Positions 1 to 11,500 of a stretch of DNA of 64,000 bases are shown here, piece by piece. The notes under the pieces were generated by a model. That model did no database searches. It was not told the origin of the DNA and saw nothing but the letters and a program-made list of their open reading frames with translations. A program made the translations under genes and the position numbers. The stretch lies in contig OZ218951.1 in assembly GCA_965112735.1 (NCBI GenBank), positions 5,394,001 through 5,458,000 of the forward strand, given 5' to 3'. This stretch comes from Phaeosaccion multiseriatum (lineage: Eukaryota; Ochrophyta, other classes). Positions within the stretch are counted from its first letter, which is position 1, and every line of letters starts with the position of its first letter.

Positions 1-3000
1 GAAGACAAGAGAAGGTAAGGAGGGGAAGGAGAAGACAAGAGAAGGTAAGGAGGGGAAGGAGAAGACAAGAGAAGGTAAGGAGGGGAAGGAGAAGACAAGA
101 GAAGGTAAGGAGGGGAAGGAGAAGACAAGAGAAGGTAAGGAGGGGAAGGAGAAGACAAGAGAAGGTAAGGAGGGGAAGGAGAAGACAAGAGAAGGTAAGG
201 AGGGGAAGGAGAAGACAAGAGAAGGACAAGAGAAGGTAAGGAGGGGAAGGAGAAGACAAGAGAAGGTAAGGAGGGGAAGAAGAAGACAAGAGAAGGTAAG
301 GAGGGGAAGGAGAAGACAAGAGAAGGTAAGGAGGGGAAGAAGAAGACAAGAGAAGGTAAGGAGGGGAAGGAGAAGACAAGAGAAGGTAAGGAGGGGAAGG
401 AGAAGACAAGAGAAGGTAAGGAGGGGAAGGAGAAGACAAGAGAAGGTAAGGAGGGGAAGGAGAAGACAAGAGAAGGTAAGGAGGGGAAGGAGAAGACAAG
501 AGAAGGTAAGGAGGGGAAGAAGAAGACAAGAGAAGGTAAGGAGGGGAAGGAGAAGACAAGAGAAGGTAAGGAGGGGAAGGAGAAGACAAGAGAAGGTAAG
601 GAGGGGAAGGAGAAGACAAGAGAAGGCAAGGAGGGGAAGGAGAAGACAAGAGAAGGTAAGGAGGGGAAGGAGAAGACAAGAGAAGGTAAGGAGGGGAAGG
701 AGAAGACAAGAGAAGGTAAGGAGGGGAAGGAGAAGACAAGAGAAGGTAAGGAGGGGAAGGAGAAGACAAGAGAAGGTAAGGAGGGGAAGTAGAAGACAAG
801 AGAAGGTAAGGAGGGGAAGGAGAAGACAAGAGAAGGTAAGGAGGGGAAGGAGAAGACAAGAGAAGGTAAGGAGGGGAAGGAGAAGACAAGAGAAGGTAAG
901 GAGGGGAAGAAGAAGACAAGAGAAGGTAAGGAGGGGAAGGAGAAGACAAGAGAAGGTAAGGAGGGGAAGGAGAAGACAAGAGAAGGTAAGGAGGGGAAGG
1001 AGAAGACAAGAGAAGGCAAGGAGGGGAAGGAGAAGACAAGAGAAGGTAAGGAGGGGAAGGAGAAGACAAGAGAAGGTAAGGAGGGGAAGGAGAAGACAAG
1101 AGAAGGTAAGGAGGGGAAGAAGAAGACAAGAGAAGGTAAGGAGGGGAAGGAGAAGACAAGAGAAGGTAAGGAGGGGAAGGAGAAGACAAGAGAAGGTAAG
1201 GAGGGGAAGGAGAAGACAAGAGAAGGCAAGGAGGGGAAGGAGAAGACAAGAGAAGGTAAGGAGGGGAAGGAGAAGACAAGAGAAGGTAAGGAGGGGAAGG
1301 AGAAGACAAGAGAAGGTAAGGAGGGGAAGAAGAAGACAAGAGAAGGTAAGAAGGGGAAGGAGAAGACAAGAGAAGGCAAGGAGGGGAAGGAGAAGACAAG
1401 AGAAGGTAAGGAGGGGAAGGAGAAGACAAGAGAAGGTAAGGAGGGGAAGGAGAAGACAAGAGAAGGTAAGGAGGGGAAGGAGAAGACAAGAGAAGGTAAG
1501 GAGGGGAAGGAGAAGACAAGAGAAGGTAAGGAGGGGAAGGAGAAGACAAGAGAAGGGAAGGAGGGGAAGGAGAAGACAAGAGAAGGTAAGGAGGGGAAGG
1601 AGAAGACAAGAGAAGGTAAGGAGGGGAAGGAGAAGACAAGAGAAGGTAAGGAGGGGAAGAAGAAGACAAGAGAAGGTAAGGAGGGGAAGGAGAAGACAAG
1701 AGAAGGTAAGGAGGGGAAGGAGAAGACAAGAGAAGGTAAGGAGGGGAAGGAGAAGACAAGAGAAGGTAAGGAGGGGAAGGAGAAGACAAGAGAAGGTAAG
1801 GAGGGGAAGGAGAAGACAAGAGAAGGTAAGGAGGGGAAGGAGAAGACAAGAGAAGGCAAGGAGGGGAAGGAGAAGACAAGAGAAGGTAAGGAGGGGAAGG
1901 AGAAGACAAGAGAAGGTAAGGAGGGGAAGGAGAAGACAAGAGAAGGTAAGGAGGGGAAGGAGAAGACAAGAGAAGGTAAGGAGGGGAAGGAGAAGACAAG
2001 AGAAGGTAAGGAGGGGAAGAAGAAGACAAGAGAAGGTAAGGAGGGGAAGGAGAAGACAAGAGAAGGTAAGGAGGGGAAGGAGAAGACAAGAGAAGGTAAG
2101 GAGGGGAAGGAGAAGACAAGAGAAGGTAAGGAGGGGAAGGAGAAGACAAGAGAAGGTAAGGAGGGGAAGGAGAAGACAAGAGAAGGTAAGGAGGGGAAGG
2201 AGAAGACAAGAGAAGGTAAGGAGGGGAAGGAGAAGACAAGAGAAGGCAAGGAGGGGAAGGAGAAGACAAGAGAAGGTAAGGAGGGGAAGGAGAAGACAAG
2301 AGAAGGCAAGGAGGGGAAGGAGAAGACAAGAGAAGGTAAGGAGGGGAAGGAGAAGACAAGAGAAGGTAAGGAGGGGAAGGAGAAGACAAGAGAAGGTAAG
2401 GAGGGGAAGGAGAAGACAAGAGAAGGTAAGGAGGGGAAGGAGAAGACAAGAGAAGGTAAGGAGGGGAAGGAGAAGACAAGAGAAGGTAAGGAGGGGAAGG
2501 AGAAGACAAGAGAAGGCAAGGAGGGGAAGGAGAAGACAAGCGAAGGTAAGGAGGGGAAGGAGAAGACAAGAGAAGGCAAGGAGGGGAAGGAGAAGACAAG
2601 AGAAGGTAAGGAGGGGAAGGAGAAGACAAGAGAAGGTAAGGAGGGGAAGGAGAAGACAAGAGAAGGTAAGGAGGGGAAGGAGAAGACAAGAGAAGGTAAG
2701 GAGGGGAAGGAGAAGACAAGAGAAGGTAAGGAGGGGAAGGAGAAGACAAGAGAAGGTAAGGAGGGGAAGGAGAAGACAAGAGAAGGTAAGGAGGGGAAGG
2801 AGAAGACAAGAGAAGGTAAGGAGGGGAAGGAGAAGACAAGAGAAGGTAAGGAGGGGAAGAAGAAGACAGGAGAAGGTAAGGAGGGGAAGGAGAAGACAAG
2901 AGAAGGTAAGGAGGGGAAGGAGAAGACAAGAGAAGGTAAGGAGGGGAAGGAGAAGACAAGAGAAGGTAAGGAGGGGAAGGAGAAGACAAGAGAAGGTAAG

Positions 3001-3011
3001 GAGGGGAAGAA
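1..3011. repeat. 30-bp minisatellite, about 100 units
   Basis: The unit is exactly 30 bp, begins GAAGACAAGAGAAGG, and is repeated head to tail from the first base of the window to about 3011. Variation is slight: GGTAAG to GGCAAG, GGAGAAG to AGAAGAAG, and one short internal deletion near 226. The plus strand is almost pure purine. Each unit carries AAGGTAAGG, a good match to a 5' splice site on the plus strand. The array lies beyond the splice donor of the last visible exon of the minus-strand gene at 3127-5542, so it probably sits in an intron of that gene. It has no spacer diversity and is not a CRISPR array. Confidence 0.95.
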
Positions 3012-3126
3012 GGTTCTCCCTCCGTCCCTCCGTCCCTCCCTCCCTCCCTCTCTCTCTCCCCATGCCTATGGAGGGCACACTCTATTCCCCTCCACTCTTC
3101 CTCCCTCCCTCTCCCTCCCTCCGTAC

Positions 3127-3778
3127 CTGCGATGGCCGTGTCTGCCTTCTTAGTGGTGACGGTCAGCACTGCTCCCTCTCTGTCGATGGACGCACACTCC
3201 ACCCCAAACACTACTTGAATCACTTCCGAATACTTGGAGCACACCTCCTGCGCAAATTGGAAATTGGAGGGGGGGGGCGGGGGGGTGGATGGTGGATGGA
3301 TGTCGACGATTCAGTTTGATCAATAGACCCACCCACTGCTAAGCCAGCTAGAAATTGCAAAATCAACAAGAGAGGTTGCAATCAAGAGGTCAGTCAGTCA
3401 GTCAGTCAGTCAGTCAGTCAGTCAGTCAGTCAGTCAGTCAGTCAGTCAGTCAGTCGGGTCGGCACACGCAACGTGAGAAAGAGAGGTAAAACATCACCAC
3501 ACAGTTCACGAGAAGGAGGGGGCCTTCATTTAGTGGGCATTTTATGTTCGTCGTCTTGGGCCTCCAAACTCTACCCAGGTGAGGGCCCACATTGTTGTGG
3601 GGCCGTGCCGATCTTACGTGACACCACGTACCTGGTACAGAACGTCGAGAAACGTCCTTCGAGGGATCCAATAAGCTGTCTTGCTGTGGAGGGACAAAGG
3701 GGGGGGGGGGGTGCAGGGGCGTACATCAGAGGGAAGGTGACGCACTTCACTTTGAGAGGGAGAGAGAGAGAAAGAGAA

Positions 3779-3826
<48 letters not shown>

Positions 3827-5542
3827 AGAGAGAGAGAGAGAGAGAGAAAGAAGAGGGGGGGGGGCTCCAGAGGGAGGGGCGTGCAGCAGAGGGAGCGCAG
3901 CAGTTGGTGCTACAGCACAGAGGCTGGTTGGCCTGTGAGTGTGGATCTGTGGAGCACTGCTCCGAGCACTGCTCACCGTGTGCTGTCAATGATGGGCATG
4001 GTAGTCTCTTTGGTGAGGTCAGTCGTGTCCTTCTCCAGCCGAATCAGCCTAAATTCGTCACTCGACACGCTCACACTCGCCAGCTTGCCTGCCAAGGAGC
4101 ACAAGGAGAGAGAGATGCACGCAGAGAGGAGGGGGGGGGGGTGGAGAGAAAGAGACAGGGGGGGGGTGGAGGATGGAGAGAAAGAGAGAAAACAGAGACA
4201 CAGAGGGGGAGAGAGAGAGAGGGAGAGGGCGGTGGGGTGAGCTCCCACCTGCTCCCATCCTCCCCCTCTCATTGGAGGAATTGCACCTCACGTCCTCCCT
4301 CTCTCCTTGCAGGCGTTGCATGGGTCAGGGGTGGCCCTCCCGCCCCTATCCTCCTGCCAAGGGAAGGTGCGGCACAAGCACCACCACAACCACCCGCCCC
4401 CCCCCCGGTCTGCTCCTTGCCCTCTCATCTCGACCGCTCAGTCCACATGGGGATGGAGTCTTCGCACGCACATCCCCCTCACCCCTTAGCCTTGATCGCT
4501 CCGAAAGCGCGTGACGCCCCCCCCCCGCGCAAGACCCCCAAGCCTATCCAGTATCTATCCAGTATCTATCCAGTATCTATCCAGTATCTATCCAGTATCT
4601 ATCCAGTATCTATCCAGTATCTATCCAGTATCTATCCAGTATCTATCCAGTATCTATCCAGTATCTATCCAGTATCTATCCAGTATCTATCCAGTATCTA
4701 TCCAGTATCTATCCATTTTTTTGTCCACTATCTATCCAGTATCTATCCAGTATCTATCCAGTATCTATCCAGTATCTACCCAGTGGCAGTCCACCCCACG
4801 CCTTCGTACCTGTCAGTCCAGCGAAGTCCGTGAACTTCTGCCCCCGTCCGTCGATGTTATACACAAAGTCTTTGTCGGGCTCGTAGTACTCTGTCACGGG
4901 AGGACAACAGGGAGGGAGAGGGAGAAGGAGAGGGACACGGGGAGGGAGAGTGAGCCCGGAGCACCAATGGTGTGGACACTCCTGCGCACCTCGACCCCAG
5001 GACAGACCAACGCTGGTCGGCTCAGGACAGACCAACGCTGGTCGGCTCTGCTCAGTAGTCACGGGAAGGGAACTTCCCCACGCCCTGTCGTAACTTGCCC
5101 CGCAACCACCCTTCTTCTTGATTCAATCATTGCTCCCCCACCTCTCACCAGCATTGGGTCTCTTCTCCAGCACGGTGATACTGGTATAGCCTCTCTTCGC
5201 CAGCATAATCGCAGCCGCAAGGCCTGCTGGACCTCCCCCCACAATGACGACCCCTTCTTTATCGCCCTGTCCCTCTTCGCCGCCACCTTGCATGCCTGTC
5301 GAGAACAGGCCCTTGAAAAAAGAAGGCGAACGCCGCTCTTCCCAGCCCCCCTGTCCCCGTCTTCCGCCTCTCGGCCATTGCGCCACTCGTCCAACTGCGT
5401 CAGTGGGTGTTGCGGCTGCTCCTCCTGCTGCTCGCCTCGCCTCTACTCCCACTCCAAAAGAGCCTTGGCTGAACGACGCTGCGCAGCGAAGAAATAGTAG
5501 CGAGGTTATTAGCAGCAGGTGCAGATGCTGATGCTGCGGCAT
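3127..5542 (-). CDS. plastid-targeted KMO-like FAD monooxygenase (5' part)
   Basis: Five exons keep phase: 5542-5149, 4890-4810, 4088-3977, 3683-3632 and 3247-3127, about 253 codons; the rest lies left of the window, past the minisatellite. The start at 5542 gives MPQHQHLHLLL, a hydrophobic core and the junction CAASFSQ, a signal peptide plus A-S-F plastid cleavage motif. Around residue 110 comes VVIVGGGPAGLAAA, the GxGxxG Rossmann motif that binds FAD. IDGRGQ and the WIPRRTFLDVLY segment are typical of kynurenine 3-monooxygenase-like hydroxylases, as I know the family. Such enzymes use NADPH and oxygen to hydroxylate aromatic substrates; the substrate here is not known. The gene is divergent from the renalase-like gene. 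The intron at 4809-4089 holds an 11-bp repeat. Family assignment is fairly sure, exact function is not. Confidence 0.72.
3390..3455. repeat. (AGTC)n microsatellite
   Basis: About 16 uninterrupted copies of a tetranucleotide lie in the intron between the last two visible exons of the KMO-like gene. Confidence 0.95.
4544..4785. repeat. 11-bp minisatellite (TATCCAGTATC)
   Basis: About 20 copies of an 11-bp unit, broken once near 4716-4735 by a T-run and GTCCAC. Eleven base pairs is not a multiple of three, so every three units read as an 11-residue peptide repeat. It lies in an intron of the KMO-like gene, and the long plus-strand reading frames across it are artefacts of the repeat. Confidence 0.95.
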
Positions 5543-5920
5543 TTTTTTTTTTTCCTTTTCGCTGCTGTGAAGGAAGACTGTGATTTGGCGAACCAACAGG
5601 TGAAGGAAGACTGTTATTGACTTAATAGGAATCGGCTGCTGTGAAGGAAGCTCGGCGACGGTCCCTTCCCCCTCTTCTTGGTGGTGGCCGCCACAGGCCC
5701 ATTATCGAGGCCATCGCACCTATTCAGCGGCCTCTTGCGTTGGTAGGGCGCCATTTTGCCACACTATCTCTTCTCGAAGGGGCGGCCTTCTTGCCTAAAA
5801 GTAAAAATTATCTGACTCCCCCTGATCCGGACCCCCCCCCCTGTCGTGTTCCAGACGCACAGAGGGAGCAGCGAACAAAAGGCGAGAAGCACGACGCACA
5901 TCTCTTGCGGGGGTGGTGGG
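5543..5920. promoter_or_regulatory. divergent intergenic region
   Basis: 378 bp separate the start codons of the KMO-like gene (-) and the renalase-like gene (+), so both promoters and 5' UTRs must lie here or overlap the transcripts. A short direct repeat of GTGAAGGAAGACTGT or close variants is seen near 5566, 5600 and 5640. No TATA box was confidently recognised. Confidence 0.5.
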
Positions 5921-8046
5921 ATGGCGTTTGCGTGCTACTGCAAAAGGTCGCGCGTTTTAAGCACCTTTATTAACGTGAGCAGCCTGTACCGAACAATGGC
6001 ATTCTCTTCGTCAGCAGCAGCAGCAGCAGCAGGAGCATCGGCAGCATCAGCAGCAGCAGCAGCAGCAGCAGCAGTGGGGAAGAGCGCCCCGCCCATCGTC
6101 GATGTCGCTATCTGTGGGACGGGCATCTCCGGCTGCTATCTTGCTCATCGCCTCGGTAAGTGGGACGTCCCAATCAGGAAGGGAAGCTGCTCTGCCTGCG
6201 CCCTTGACCCTCGCAATCTTCCCTAAACTCGCTTGGCACAGCATCTCAGGGCTTGCGCGTTGCCTCCTTCGAGATCGGGCGCGGTCCAGGTGGGCGCAGC
6301 AGTTCTCGAGACCATGGAGGGCTCATCTTCGACCACGGAGCCCAGTTCATCCCAAACCCAGGCCAAGGCGGCGGCAGCAGCAGCAGCACAGCAGAGCAGG
6401 CGGCCGTGTTTACAGAGGTCCTCGAAGAGTGGCTGGAGGATGGAAAGATAGACTATTGGCACGGGAGATTCGGCATCATTGTGGACGACGGTGAGCAGAG
6501 GCGCGAGAGGGCCTTGAAGTCTTGGTCCACAGCGAACGGAATCGAATGGAATCACTCGAGAGCTTCCCGTGGCGGCAGAATGCCGGAGCAGTAATGTGTA
6601 TCTGCGGCCTTTTGCTGAAGGGCCTCTCCCCTCTCTCCCTTCCCCCCTCCTGCCTCCCCTCCGCCTTTCAAGCAGGGACTTTCGTTCCTCAGGAGCAGCC
6701 CGCCAAGCTCGTGGGAATGCCGTCCATGGGTGGTCTCTGTGCCTCCTTGCTGGACTCTAGCAGCGCAGGTAGAGAGGGAGAGAGGAGGGGGAGGGGGAGA
6801 GGGAGAGAGAGATCAGGGAGAGAGAAGGAGAGGGAGAGGGAGAGGGAGAGAGAGTTTTGCACCTTGCAGGCTCTCCACACAGAGCTTGACAGCGATTGAG
6901 AAGAGAGAGAGAGAGAGAGAGATGGCGATGAGGAAGATGGAGAATGAGAGAGAGAGAGAGGGACAGCGACAGAGAAAAGAGAGCGAGAGAGAGGCAGACA
7001 GGCGCCGGTATTGACTCACGGCCCAAGGTCCGGCCTGTCTTGTCCGTCTTTCCCCCTCCTGACCGCGCTCTCTCTCTTCTCCTCCTCCTCCTCCTCCTCC
7101 TCCTCCTCCTCCTCCTCCATGCACATCACTAGACTGTAAGGGAAGCATCGAAAGCCGCTTCAAATGCAAGGCCATCGGCAGATGGGACGAGAACAGCAGC
7201 ATGTGGGTGGTTTCTTCCCCCCCCGCAACGGATGGGGCCGGCGCGGAGGACAAGCAAGAGGAAGGGGAGGTCCTTTGTCATAGCAAGGTGCTCGTGGCGG
7301 CCGATCGACTGAGTGGCTTGTCGAGGAGAGACGACTTGGAAGGGCAGGAGCTGGGGGCGTACAAGGAAGTGGCGGCGGAGGTAGAGTCAGATGTGACCAT
7401 CGTCTTGATGCTGTCGTTCCCCTCCAAGCTACATCAAGTACCCTTCGACGGCGTGCGTGTGTTGCCGGCCCGACAAGAGGAGAAGGAGAAGGAGGAGGAG
7501 GAGGAGGAGGAGGAGGAAGAAGAGGCAAAGGCCAGGAGGCCGAGGCTCGCACCGATAGATTGGATAGCCCGTGATGGAAGCAAGCCGGGGAGGAGCCGTG
7601 CAGACGGCGCAGAGAACTGGGTCATACACAGCACCAACTCGTTTGCCAAAGAGCACTTGGCCATCAGCGACGCGAGGGGCGAGTCCAGGTTGGAGATGCT
7701 GGCCAGGGTAGAGCCCCTCTTGCTCGACGCCTTTAAGGCTGCCGTGCAGCCCTACTTTAGTGGTCCCCAAGCGACTGAGTCAGCCGACGAGGAGGGGAAG
7801 GAGGGGGGATTAGAGGATATGCCCGAGCCCACATTTGTCAAATCGCACCGATGGGGGGCGGCCTTCCCCCGTTACGCCGGCGCCGGGCAGCGGCCCTGCC
7901 TAGTTCAAGAGGACCGCTCCTTCGTGGCGGTGGGGGACTACCTGCTGGGGAGGGACGTGCAGAGCGCCGTGCTGAGCGCGGATGCGGCGGTGGGGCCCAT
8001 CACTCGGCTCCTCTCGGACAGGTTGCAGCCGGCCTCGTCCTTGTGA
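5921..8046 (+). CDS. renalase-like FAD amine oxidase
   Basis: Four exons keep phase: 5921-6155, 6242-6490, 6676-6768 and 7133-8046, giving 496 residues; an in-frame ATG at 5996 would give 471. After an Ala-rich leader comes VDVAICGTGISGCYLAHRL, the FAD Rossmann fold. Exon 2 has GRGPGGR and FDHGAQF, the renalase/amine-oxidase signature, and exon 3 has LVGMPSMGGL. Near the C-terminus, HRW...GDYLLGRDVQSAVLSA matches the second FAD-binding segment. Family members oxidise reduced nicotinamide isomers or amines; the substrate here is unknown. The protein is longer than the usual ~340 residues because of inserts, including a Glu tract encoded at about 7486-7525. The N-terminus could be a mitochondrial or plastid leader, which I cannot decide. 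Confidence 0.75.
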
Positions 8047-8354
8047 GGAGGAGATTATTGATACCTCTCGGACAGGCAGAAGCCGGCCTCTTCCTTATTG
8101 ATAGTAGGGATTTTCCTTGTGGCGGAGGAGGGATATCGAGGACGAGAAGAAGTCGAAAGAAAGAAAATGAGAAAATTGAAAGAAAAAAAATGGATGTAGG
8201 AGAAAAGGAACAGACCAAAAATGGATGTGGGAGGAAGAGGGAAGGGGAGGAAGAAGAGGAAGATGGTTGGGAGAAGGAAAAAAAAAATGGATGCTCCTGC
8301 TGCTACAACTGCTGCTATTGCATCTGCCGCTTCACCATCAACTTCCTCCTTCTG

Positions 8355-8549
8355 CTAATCAAGCACAGAACCGATGGAGGTGCTGGTACTTGTGCTGCCC
8401 AGGGTCTGCGCTCCTCCCCGCGTCGCCAAGTCCACGCTTTCCCTTCCTTCCTGAAAGAAGCGACGGCAGCCAGCCTGGCCCTCGCTGCCTGCTGCAGGGC
8501 CTGCTGCGACCAAACCAAGCAAGAACACTGCCGTTGAAGCTTGCTTCAT
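8355..8549 (-). CDS. small ORF with signal peptide (doubtful)
   Basis: An ATG-initiated 64-codon frame in the gap between the renalase-like gene and the next plus-strand gene. It starts MKQASTAVFLLGLVAAGP followed by small residues, a convincing signal peptide, and ends in a Ser/Thr-rich tail. No intron or homologue is recognised. In GC-rich DNA such frames arise by chance. Confidence 0.2.
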   Translation of the reverse strand: MKQASTAVFLLGLVAAGPAAGSEGQAGCRRFFQEGRESVDLATRGGAQTLGSTSTSTSIGSVLD

Positions 8550-8582
8550 GAGTGAATTAGTGCCCTGCAAAAGGATGAGCCG

Positions 8583-11500
8583 ATGCAGGAGAAAGCAGGG
8601 ACTAAGAAGCTCATTAAGGTTTCTCCCTCTCTGTCTGAAGGTCAATCGCCCCCCCGGGGTCGGAGCGCAGGAGCTGAAACTCAAATATTTTATTTTCCCG
8701 CGTGCCAAACCCATCGAGATAGCAGCCCCCTCGCTCGCCCGGTGGAGGAGCTGCGGCGGAGGCGCGACCGGGGGCTCGACATGGAGACGGTGATGGCGGC
8801 TGGGGAGGCCCAATCCAGGAAAGAGAAGGGGGAGGAAGGCAGCGGACCAGCCTTTGTCAAGTGCCCCCTCTCTTCGGGAGCGGAGGCCCACGCCCCTTCC
8901 CCGCCGCACACTCTCAGCGACGACTCGGAGAGCGGGATGGACGTCGACGGAGCTGCCCACGGGGAGGAGCTATCCAGGAAAGAGAAGGGGGAGGAAGGCA
9001 GCGGACCAGCCTTTGTCAAGTGCCCCCTCTCTTCGGGAGCGGAGGCCCACGCCCCTTCCCCGCCGCACACTCTCAGCGACGACTCGGAGAGCGGGATGGA
9101 CGTCGACGGAGCTGCCCACGGGGAGGAGCTATCCCAGCCGATGTCGCAGCTTTCCGTGCACGAGGGGGCTGGGGAGCAAAGGGCCGGGCGGAAGAGGCCG
9201 CGACTAGTAGTAGGGTCAGGGGACGAGTCCAACGGCAGGTCCCTCGCGGACGCCACAGACACGGAGGGCTCGGACAGCACCGGTCTCGACCTTGTCTTGT
9301 CGTGCCACTCGCAGATGGACGAGGAGATGGGTCCTGGCACCCCGGCCTTCAGGGATTTGTTTGGCAACATCAATGTCCAAGGCATGAACGGCGCGCTCCG
9401 GACTGTGATTGAGAAGGCGCTCATCCCGGCGCATGGGGGGCTGGACAATATCTTCGCCTTCTTTGTGACAATGCAGTACAGCCCTGACAAAAGAGGTGGC
9501 AAGTATCAGCACCTCCTCGAGTTTCTGCAAAACGTCGAGGCCGAGGGGAGCGACATGACGGAGGGGGTGAAGCTGGCCATGTTTGCCGCCAGTATCGAGC
9601 CGAAGAAGACGGGCCAACCCCACGCCCATGCTATCGTGGTCCTGTGCAGTGTCGGGGGCACAAACGTGTACGCAGGAGCACGCAAGTGGACGCAGGAGCT
9701 CCAGCGGCGGTGGGTGGAGCACGGAGGCTCAGCGGCCTTCAGTCGGTTCCGGCCCCAGCCCATCACCAATCTCGGGGCAGACTTCATGGCCCATATCATC
9801 ATCGTCGTACTAATCTACATATGGTCCAAGACCGGGAAGCTCCTCGGAGTGTTCTGGGCGGTCGAGTTGGACATTCCGGTGAACGCCATCGGCCTGCCAG
9901 TCTTTTATATAGCCCTCGAGGAAAACTCCTGGATGCCCGTCCTCAACCGTCAGGACCATCGGCAGCTCTTCGCCGCTTGCCTCGCCTTCTCGACGCAACC
10001 TTTGGGAGCTCGCGGTACGCCGACTTCTGCGGACGGCATGTCCGCCGGAGGTTCCGCCGGAGGTTAGTTCCTCTCTCGTCGCTTGTCTTAGTGCACTTTG
10101 CTTTTTGGGGCGCCGGGGCGATTGTGGAGATCTTCGCTGATTTGGCTGGTGCACTTGTCGAGGCGGTTGGCTCACTCTGTCTCTCCATCTCTCACAGGTT
10201 CGACTCTTCTCTCGGCGGATGAGCGGAAGTCAAGGGGCCTCAACAACGCTGACAAGTCCACCTCCCAGCTCAAGGCGGATGGTGGTGAGTCGTGTCTCTC
10301 GTCCACTGTTCCCCCTCCCCATCTCGTCCTGTCGCTCCCCCGGCTTGCCTGGCTGCCTCCCCCTCCCGGCCGGCTCGCCCTTGACGAGCGAGTGTCGCCT
10401 TGGCTGGGCGCCGGGGGATCGAAGAGACAGGCTAGGCAGGTGCACTTTGCTTTTTGGTTGACTCACTTATCCTCTCTTCTCTCTTCTTCTGCAGCGACAT
10501 CGTGCGCGCTGTGTCACTCCAATGAGAACGGCCCCCCCGGGAAGCTCGAGGACGGCTCGGATTGCACGAAGCCACACTACACGTCCCGAGGTGAGTATAG
10601 CCTAGCGTCGTGTCTCTCGTCCACTGTTCCCCCTCCCCATCTCGTCCTGTCGCTCCCTCCCCCGGCTTGCCTGGCTGCCTCCCCCTCCCGGCCGGCTCGC
10701 CCTTGACGAGCGAGTGTCGCCTTGGGCGCCGGGGGATCGAAGAGACAGGCTAGGCATGTGCACTTTGCTTTTTGGGGCGCCGGGGCGATTGTGGAGATCT
10801 TCGCTGATTTGGCTGGTGCACTTGTCGAGGCGGTTGGCTCACTCTGTCTCTCCATCTCTCACAGGTTCGATTCTTCTCTCGGCGGATGAGCGGAAGTCAA
10901 GGGGCCTCAAGAACGCTGACAAGTCCACCTCCCAGCTCAAGGCGGATGCTGGTGAGTCGTGTCTCTCGTCCACTGTTCCCCCTCCCCATCTCGTCCTGTC
11001 GCTCCCTCCCCCGGCTTGCCTGCCTCCCCCTCCCGGCCGGCTCGCCCTTGACGAGCGAGTGTCGCCTTGGGCGCCGGGGGATCGAAGAGACAGGCTAGGC
11101 AGGTGCACTTTGCTTTTTGGTTGACTCACTTATCCTCTCTTCTCTCTTCTTCTGCAGCGACATCGTGCGCGCTGTGTCACTCCAATGAGAACGGCCCCCC
11201 CGGGAAGCTCGAGGACGGCTCGGATTGCACGAAGCCACACTACACGTCCCGAGGTGAGTATAGCCTAGCGTCGTGTCTCTCGTCCACTGTTCCCCCTCCC
11301 CATCTCGTCCTGTCGCTCCCTCCCCCGGCTTGCCTGGCTGCCTCCCCCTCCCGGCCGGCTCGCCCTTGACGAGCGAGTGTCGCCTTGGGCGCCGGGGGAT
11401 CGAAGAGACAGGCTAGGCAGGTGCACTTTGCTTTTTGGGGCGCCGGGGCGATTGTGGAGATCCTCGCTGATTTGGCTGGTGCACTTGTCGAGGCGGTTGG

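Noticed and set aside
1-3011. CRISPR array or telomere at the window edge
   Set aside because: Units are contiguous with no unique spacers, and a 30-bp purine unit does not match known telomere repeats; the neighbouring gene continues across it.
4511-5497. Plus-strand frame with an 11-residue peptide repeat
   Set aside because: It is a by-product of an 11-bp minisatellite inside an intron and overlaps minus-strand KMO-like exons.
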